Positions 60,534-64,000 of a stretch of DNA of 64,000 nt are shown in pieces. The translations under genes were made by a program, and so were the position numbers. Each line of letters begins with the position of its first letter. Within the stretch, counting starts at the first letter, position 1. This DNA is from Nitrospirota bacterium (GTDB taxonomy: Bacteria; NPL-UPA2; JAADIA01): positions 1 through 64,000 of the forward strand of contig JAADIA010000079.1 of the NCBI GenBank assembly GCA_013151555.1, given 5' to 3'. The notes beneath the pieces were generated by a model. It worked only from the letters and a program-made list of their open reading frames with translations, had not been told where the DNA came from and made no database searches.

Positions 60534-61088
60534 TCACTTTTTCTCTTCCTCGTTAAGGTTTGTTTCCTGGGGGACTATTATTCCTAACTGAAGAATAAAA
60601 GTCTCTTTTTCTTTGCCCAGGATAACTTTCTCAGGCATAATCTTTATTACTTTTACTTTCCCCCCTGCCAGGGTATCTCCTTCCTTAACAATCTCATGAT
60701 TAATAATGGCAAGGGAACTCGTATCGCTGAAGAGAATAGCGGTTAGAGACCATTCATTTTCTTTCTGCTTATTCTCTGGAGTCTCAATTGTGGGAGTCTT
60801 CTCTTCGGAAGGAGATGTCAGGAAGAAACTTTTCCCCAACTTCTCTTCGCCGGAGAGGAGAAAAGGATTTCTTCCCCAGAAGGGACTCAAAGGTTCTTTC
60901 TTCGCCGGGAGAGAATCTTTTCCTATCCGGGGCCGGGGTTTAACGAGATTAAGTGTTTCTTCTGCTGCTTTTGTCGCCGGGGAGAGGTTTTTCATCCTCT
61001 TCCTTTGAGAGAAGAATCTTATGTTATAAATGACTATAAGGCTTAAAACTATAGCCATAATGATGATAAAAATCTTATTTTTTAACAA
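60534..61088 (-). CDS. PilP-like pilus assembly lipoprotein/periplasmic linker
   Basis: 184 aa: N-terminal anchor helix (about 4-24), a Pro/Lys-rich linker (about 35-110) and a small beta domain (about 113-175: WSLTAILFSDTSSLAIINHEIVKEGDTLAGGKVKVIKI) of PilP/GspC-HR type. No lipobox Cys is present, so it is a membrane-anchored rather than lipidated version. It would tie PilO/PilN to the secretin. It sits 4 nt from pilO and 9 nt from the secretin gene. Confidence 0.75.
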   Translation of the reverse strand: MLKNKIFIIIMAIVLSLIVIYNIRFFSQRKRMKNLSPATKAAEETLNLVKPRPRIGKDSLPAKKEPLSPFWGRNPFLLSGEEKLGKSFFLTSPSEEKTPTIETPENKQKENEWSLTAILFSDTSSLAIINHEIVKEGDTLAGGKVKVIKIMPEKVILGKEKETFILQLGIIVPQETNLNEEEKK

Positions 61089-61092
61089 GATT

Positions 61093-61815
61093 CTATCTCC
61101 TCAAACTTTCTTTTGTCTTTTCCTGGCTCTGAGGCCGGAGATAATAAGCATTAACATGGATTATTGCTTTTATCAAAGGAATGGTTTCTTCTACCCTTTG
61201 AAGGTTAAGGCTATTTACCGTAAAGAGACGATTGCTGCGAGGAATCTCTTCCAGGAATTTAGCTAAAGATTGGTATTTTCCCTTTGCTTTTACTGTGATA
61301 GGTATCCGATAACAATTGAAGGAAGTTTTCCTCTTGACTTCTGACTTATTTAAGGCACTTCCTTCTTTTGAAAGTTCTCCCGGTGAGGCGGGCGGACTTG
61401 CTCTGTCCGGGGCAGGTGGATTCATGTCGGGTGGAGCAGATTCTGTTTTTTCATCTTGGAAGGAGATTAACTGTTCTTTTTCCGTGGAGAGCGAAAGTTC
61501 ATCTATTTTTGCTTCCTTAGCCAACCGGCGCAGTTCATCTAATAACTGGGGAATTTGTTGTTCCCGGGGAATTCTTGCTCTTATAGCAACCATCTTCAGT
61601 TCGATGACGGAGCTTTCTTTTTCATATTTATCCACTTTTGGTATTGCCAGAGAAGCTTTTTCTAAACGAGCCTGGATATTCTGTAGAGCTTGCTTCGTTT
61701 TAGAAATTTCTTTTATCCGGGGGCGAAATGCCAGGAAATAGAAAAAGGAGAGAGAGAGAAGAATGATACTAACGGTGATAAATAATTCTTTTCGCTCCCA
61801 ATTGCCTGCTTTCAT
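61093..61815 (-). CDS. PilO-like pilus assembly protein
   Basis: 240 aa. One N-terminal helix (about 10-30), a coiled coil (about 32-95, KTKQALQNIQARLEKASL), a low-complexity Pro/Ala stretch (about 117-150) and a ferredoxin-like C-terminal domain (YRIPITVKAKGKYQSLAKFLEEIPRSNRLFTVNSLNL, about 160-196). This is the PilO layout. It pairs with the PilN part of the upstream fusion in the inner-membrane alignment complex. Confidence 0.85.
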   Translation of the reverse strand: MKAGNWERKELFITVSIILLSLSFFYFLAFRPRIKEISKTKQALQNIQARLEKASLAIPKVDKYEKESSVIELKMVAIRARIPREQQIPQLLDELRRLAKEAKIDELSLSTEKEQLISFQDEKTESAPPDMNPPAPDRASPPASPGELSKEGSALNKSEVKRKTSFNCYRIPITVKAKGKYQSLAKFLEEIPRSNRLFTVNSLNLQRVEETIPLIKAIIHVNAYYLRPQSQEKTKESLRR

Positions 61816-61866
61816 TATAATTATCCCCTCTCGTCAAATCATAACTTGTAATTGATAACTCGTGAC

Positions 61867-63612
61867 TTATAAATTAAGTAAACATCTTATCGTAAAGGAC
61901 ATTGTCTTCTTCGGCTCTTCTGTTTCTAAAACCGAGGGACCTTCCTCCTGAAGGGGTTCAAGGACGACTTCCTTCAAGAAAGCCGATTTCTTTAAATTGC
62001 TTAGTAAAACTGCCAGAGGTCCTCGCCATCCTGAGGTTCCTTCTTTAAGGATTTCTCCCCGAATTGTTAGTTGCCAATTCCGGCCGGTTCTTGAATCTTC
62101 TTCTATAATGGATACTTCTCTTAAGAAAATTTTCTTTGGAACAGTATTGCTCAGGTCTTGTAAAATAAGAGACCAGGGAGGACTTCCCTTTGTAATCCTT
62201 TCTATTAGCCCAACTTCTTTCTGGCGAATCCGTTCTTTCTTTTCAAAAACTTCATATTTTGTTATTAGCGGTTTCATCTGAAGTAATCGTTCCTCTTGAT
62301 TAGCTAAAAGCTGATGATAAGATCTGGAAGTGGTGTCCAATCCCCAGTAAGTAAGGAAAAGAAGAGTAACCAGGGCCAGACCGGATATTCCCAAAGATAT
62401 TCTCTTAGCAATTCTTTGAGCTCTTTCCTGAATTTCCTCCGGCAGGAGATTTACCCGTTTTCTTTTTCTCGGATTTTTTTCGATAGCTAAACCAATCGCT
62501 GTTGTTAAGACTGACGGAGAGGAGGGAAGGTCGTCAAGAAGCTCTTTTCGCACAGAGACTAATTGGAGAGGGTCGAATTCTTCTACTTCCATCCTCAGAT
62601 TATCTGAAAGAACTTCAGCGATAGTCTTAATATCCTCACTATCTTCACTAAGGAGTATTTTCTCTACCGTTTCTCCCCGGAACTGCTGTTTGTAGTAAAG
62701 AAACGATCGGTCAAGTTCGACCCTTACCCGGCTCAGGAAAATTTCCAGGTTCTCTCTGCCGGGGATCTGGATTGTCCGGGACACATAAAGTTGGTCGTCT
62801 TTACAGATATTTACGGTAACGGTAGAGCCCTTTATCTCTACTAAGGCAATAGCTTTATCTTTCCTTGCCAAACTTGTCTTTTGCCACAAGTTATAGAAAG
62901 CAATCTGGCTAGTGCTGATGGCTGTGGGGAAAATTCCGCATTCTTTCATTAAAGCAAGATAATGCCTCATTCCCGTCTTGGAAGTCATTATTAAAAGAAT
63001 ATTCTGTTTGGGGATTCCTTTCTGGGAAATTTCTCCCAGGGAAAGATAGCTCACTATCGTATCTTCGTAAGGGACGGTTGAATGTTGTTTAACTTCCCGT
63101 TGCAGGGCATTGTGGAGCTCTTTCTTAGGCATAAGGGGAAAAGTAAGCAAGGCATGGTTTATTAAGTTTCCCGGGATGGTCACGATAACATTCTTAGGAT
63201 TTATCCCGCTGGTTTGAAGGACCTTTTTAATAGTTTTGATTACCTCTTTTTCTCTTTCCCCTTCCTTCTGGCGGGAGAGGGAAGCCATCCCGAATTTATC
63301 TAATCTTGCTCCGGTGGGGGTATATACCAGTTCAACCATAACTACTTTATCGGCAGTGATATCCAGAGCGGTGACTCTTCGGGATATTCCCAGTATTTTC
63401 CCAACGCTTATGCCGGAAAGAGTGATAAAGGAAGCAACGTCAGGCACTTTCTCTTTTACTGCTTTGGGAGATACGACTTTTTTTTGCTCTTTATCCGGTT
63501 CCGGGGAGGCTGTTTCCGGGGCAGGAGTCGGTTCTTCCGGTTTTACCGGTTTGGGCACGGTGGTACTTTTAAATATGGGACTATCTTTCAGAGAAAATTT
63601 TTTCGCGGCCAT
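61867..63612 (-). CDS. PilM-PilN fusion protein of the type IV pilus alignment complex
   Basis: 581 aa. Residues 1-75 form a disordered Pro/Glu/Lys-rich leader. About 78-370 is an actin-like PilM ATPase fold (ALDITADKVVMVELVYTP; IVTIPGNLINHALLTFPLMPKKELHNALQREVKQH; VDRSFLYYKQQF-type region). About 400-422 is a single membrane helix, then a coiled coil and PilN-like domain to 581 (LILQDLSNTVPKKIFLREVSI, SAFLKEVVLEPL). In most systems PilM binds the short cytoplasmic tail of a separate PilN; here the two appear joined. The PilO-like gene follows after 51 nt. Confidence 0.85.
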   Translation of the reverse strand: MAAKKFSLKDSPIFKSTTVPKPVKPEEPTPAPETASPEPDKEQKKVVSPKAVKEKVPDVASFITLSGISVGKILGISRRVTALDITADKVVMVELVYTPTGARLDKFGMASLSRQKEGEREKEVIKTIKKVLQTSGINPKNVIVTIPGNLINHALLTFPLMPKKELHNALQREVKQHSTVPYEDTIVSYLSLGEISQKGIPKQNILLIMTSKTGMRHYLALMKECGIFPTAISTSQIAFYNLWQKTSLARKDKAIALVEIKGSTVTVNICKDDQLYVSRTIQIPGRENLEIFLSRVRVELDRSFLYYKQQFRGETVEKILLSEDSEDIKTIAEVLSDNLRMEVEEFDPLQLVSVRKELLDDLPSSPSVLTTAIGLAIEKNPRKRKRVNLLPEEIQERAQRIAKRISLGISGLALVTLLFLTYWGLDTTSRSYHQLLANQEERLLQMKPLITKYEVFEKKERIRQKEVGLIERITKGSPPWSLILQDLSNTVPKKIFLREVSIIEEDSRTGRNWQLTIRGEILKEGTSGWRGPLAVLLSNLKKSAFLKEVVLEPLQEEGPSVLETEEPKKTMSFTIRCLLNL

Positions 63613-63634
63613 CTTTTTAAATTCCTTACCTTGC

Positions 63635-64000
63635 TTATCTTATTTTATTGAGAAACTCGTTAGCTAATGCTAAATAGTTCCTTGCTCCTACACAAACGGG
63701 ATCGTACTGGAATATTGTCTGTCTCTTTGCCGGAGATTCCTTAAGGCGAACATTTGTCCGGATCATCGTTTCGTAAAGTAACCCTCCGAAGTTTATTTTC
63801 AAAAGGTTAATTGCTTCCTCCGAGATGTTTTCCCGGGAATCGTATTTGGTGATTACCAGCCCGAGCACTTCTACCTTACTGCCCAGGTTTTCCTGAGAAA
63901 TTTTTATGGTATCGAACAAGAGATTAAGTCCAACCAGGGAAAGGAAATCGGAGAAAACAGGTATCAATACGTAATCAGCAGCAACAAAAGAATTTACAGT
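63635..64000 (-). CDS. ParA/MinD-type ATPase, C-terminal part (cut by window edge)
   Basis: The frame stays open to the right edge; the C-terminal about 121 residues are seen. TVNSFVAADYVLIPVFSDFLSLVGLNLLFDTI is the ParA switch-II/linker region and GLVITKYDSR is the typical nucleotide-base motif. The Walker A part lies outside the window. It could partition the chromosome or position the pilus complex, given it precedes pilMN by 22 nt. An internal ATA at 63967 is not a start. Confidence 0.85.
   Translation of the reverse strand, partial: TVNSFVAADYVLIPVFSDFLSLVGLNLLFDTIKISQENLGSKVEVLGLVITKYDSRENISEEAINLLKINFGGLLYETMIRTNVRLKESPAKRQTIFQYDPVCVGARNYLALANEFLNKIR

Noticed and set aside
61816-61866. 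Word-repeat element between pilMN and pilO
   Set aside because: taacttgtaattgataactc-like words are present, but no complementary arm is seen in the 51-nt gap, so it was not listed as an element.

Overview
The window is a gene-dense stretch (about 45% GC by eye) of a bacterial chromosome. Nearly all of it is housekeeping. The cell looks diderm: there is an LpxL/HtrB-type acyltransferase, a heptosyltransferase-family GT9 enzyme, an O-antigen-ligase-like protein, a secretin and other type IV pilus alignment parts. Didermy is also consistent with the prepilin, the small TIGR04073-like exported protein and the PDGLE-type Co/Ni ECF transporter. This mix, the archaeal-type PheRS and the many odd intergenic repeats fit an uncultured candidate phylum (Omnitrophota/Aerophobota-like lineages are my guess). 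Nothing here proves the phylum.

Layout. 1-490: end of an unseen gene, a broken tRNA-Pro copy, an intact tRNA-Pro(GGG) and a GC-rich insert flanked by copies of the tRNA 3' end. 491-5476: Yip1-type membrane protein, glutaminyl cyclase, divergent PEP carboxykinase, aspartate aminotransferase. 5815-9450: purC and a PAS histidine kinase/NtrC-type regulator pair. 9651-15468: MGDG-synthase-like glycosyltransferase (apparently leaderless mRNA), lipid acyltransferase, hisI, phosphomannomutase, yggS, proC. 15530-23067: GH51 arabinofuranosidase, purine nucleoside phosphorylase, ileS, dksA-like, lspA, rluD. 23116-29652: pyrR-B-C-K-D-F-E pyrimidine operon behind a consensus promoter and a long leader. 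29704-32201: yicC, rpoZ and a coaBC split in two. 32401-37850: prepilin, O-antigen ligase/TPR protein and two glycosyltransferases. 38064-41672: tRNA-Cys, -Leu, -Val, then thrS-infC-rpmI-rplT, with infC apparently starting at AUA. 41707-48206: two one-RCK TrkA-type proteins, TrkH, and an archaeal/eukaryotic-type pheS-pheT pair. 48482-56331: zapB-like/zapA, ffh, rpsP-trmD-rplS-rnhB-yraN, a PilZ protein and comM. 56375-58910 (minus): cbiO-Q-N(PDGLE)-M. 59223-64000 (minus): secretin, PilP-like, PilO-like, a PilM-PilN fusion and a ParA-type ATPase cut by the window edge.

The most unusual feature is the spacer DNA. Roughly twenty gaps hold the same architecture: one arm made of a short degenerate word repeated with a period of about 7-11 nt, then a spacer, then an arm with the complementary words. 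The word set differs between sites (for example acaggatta, acagaagac, ggcacaaa, atagacc, cccaatacc). Some elements supply the ends of genes (rpsP, hisI, rplT), and one sits exactly at the linker that should join CoaC to CoaB. Two loci (33006 and 49018) also share an ungapped 47-nt block, about 74% identical, whose 9-bp hairpin survives through G-U changes. This looks like a small conserved RNA family that I cannot name.

All calls come from reading the sequence and remembered family motifs. No searches were run.
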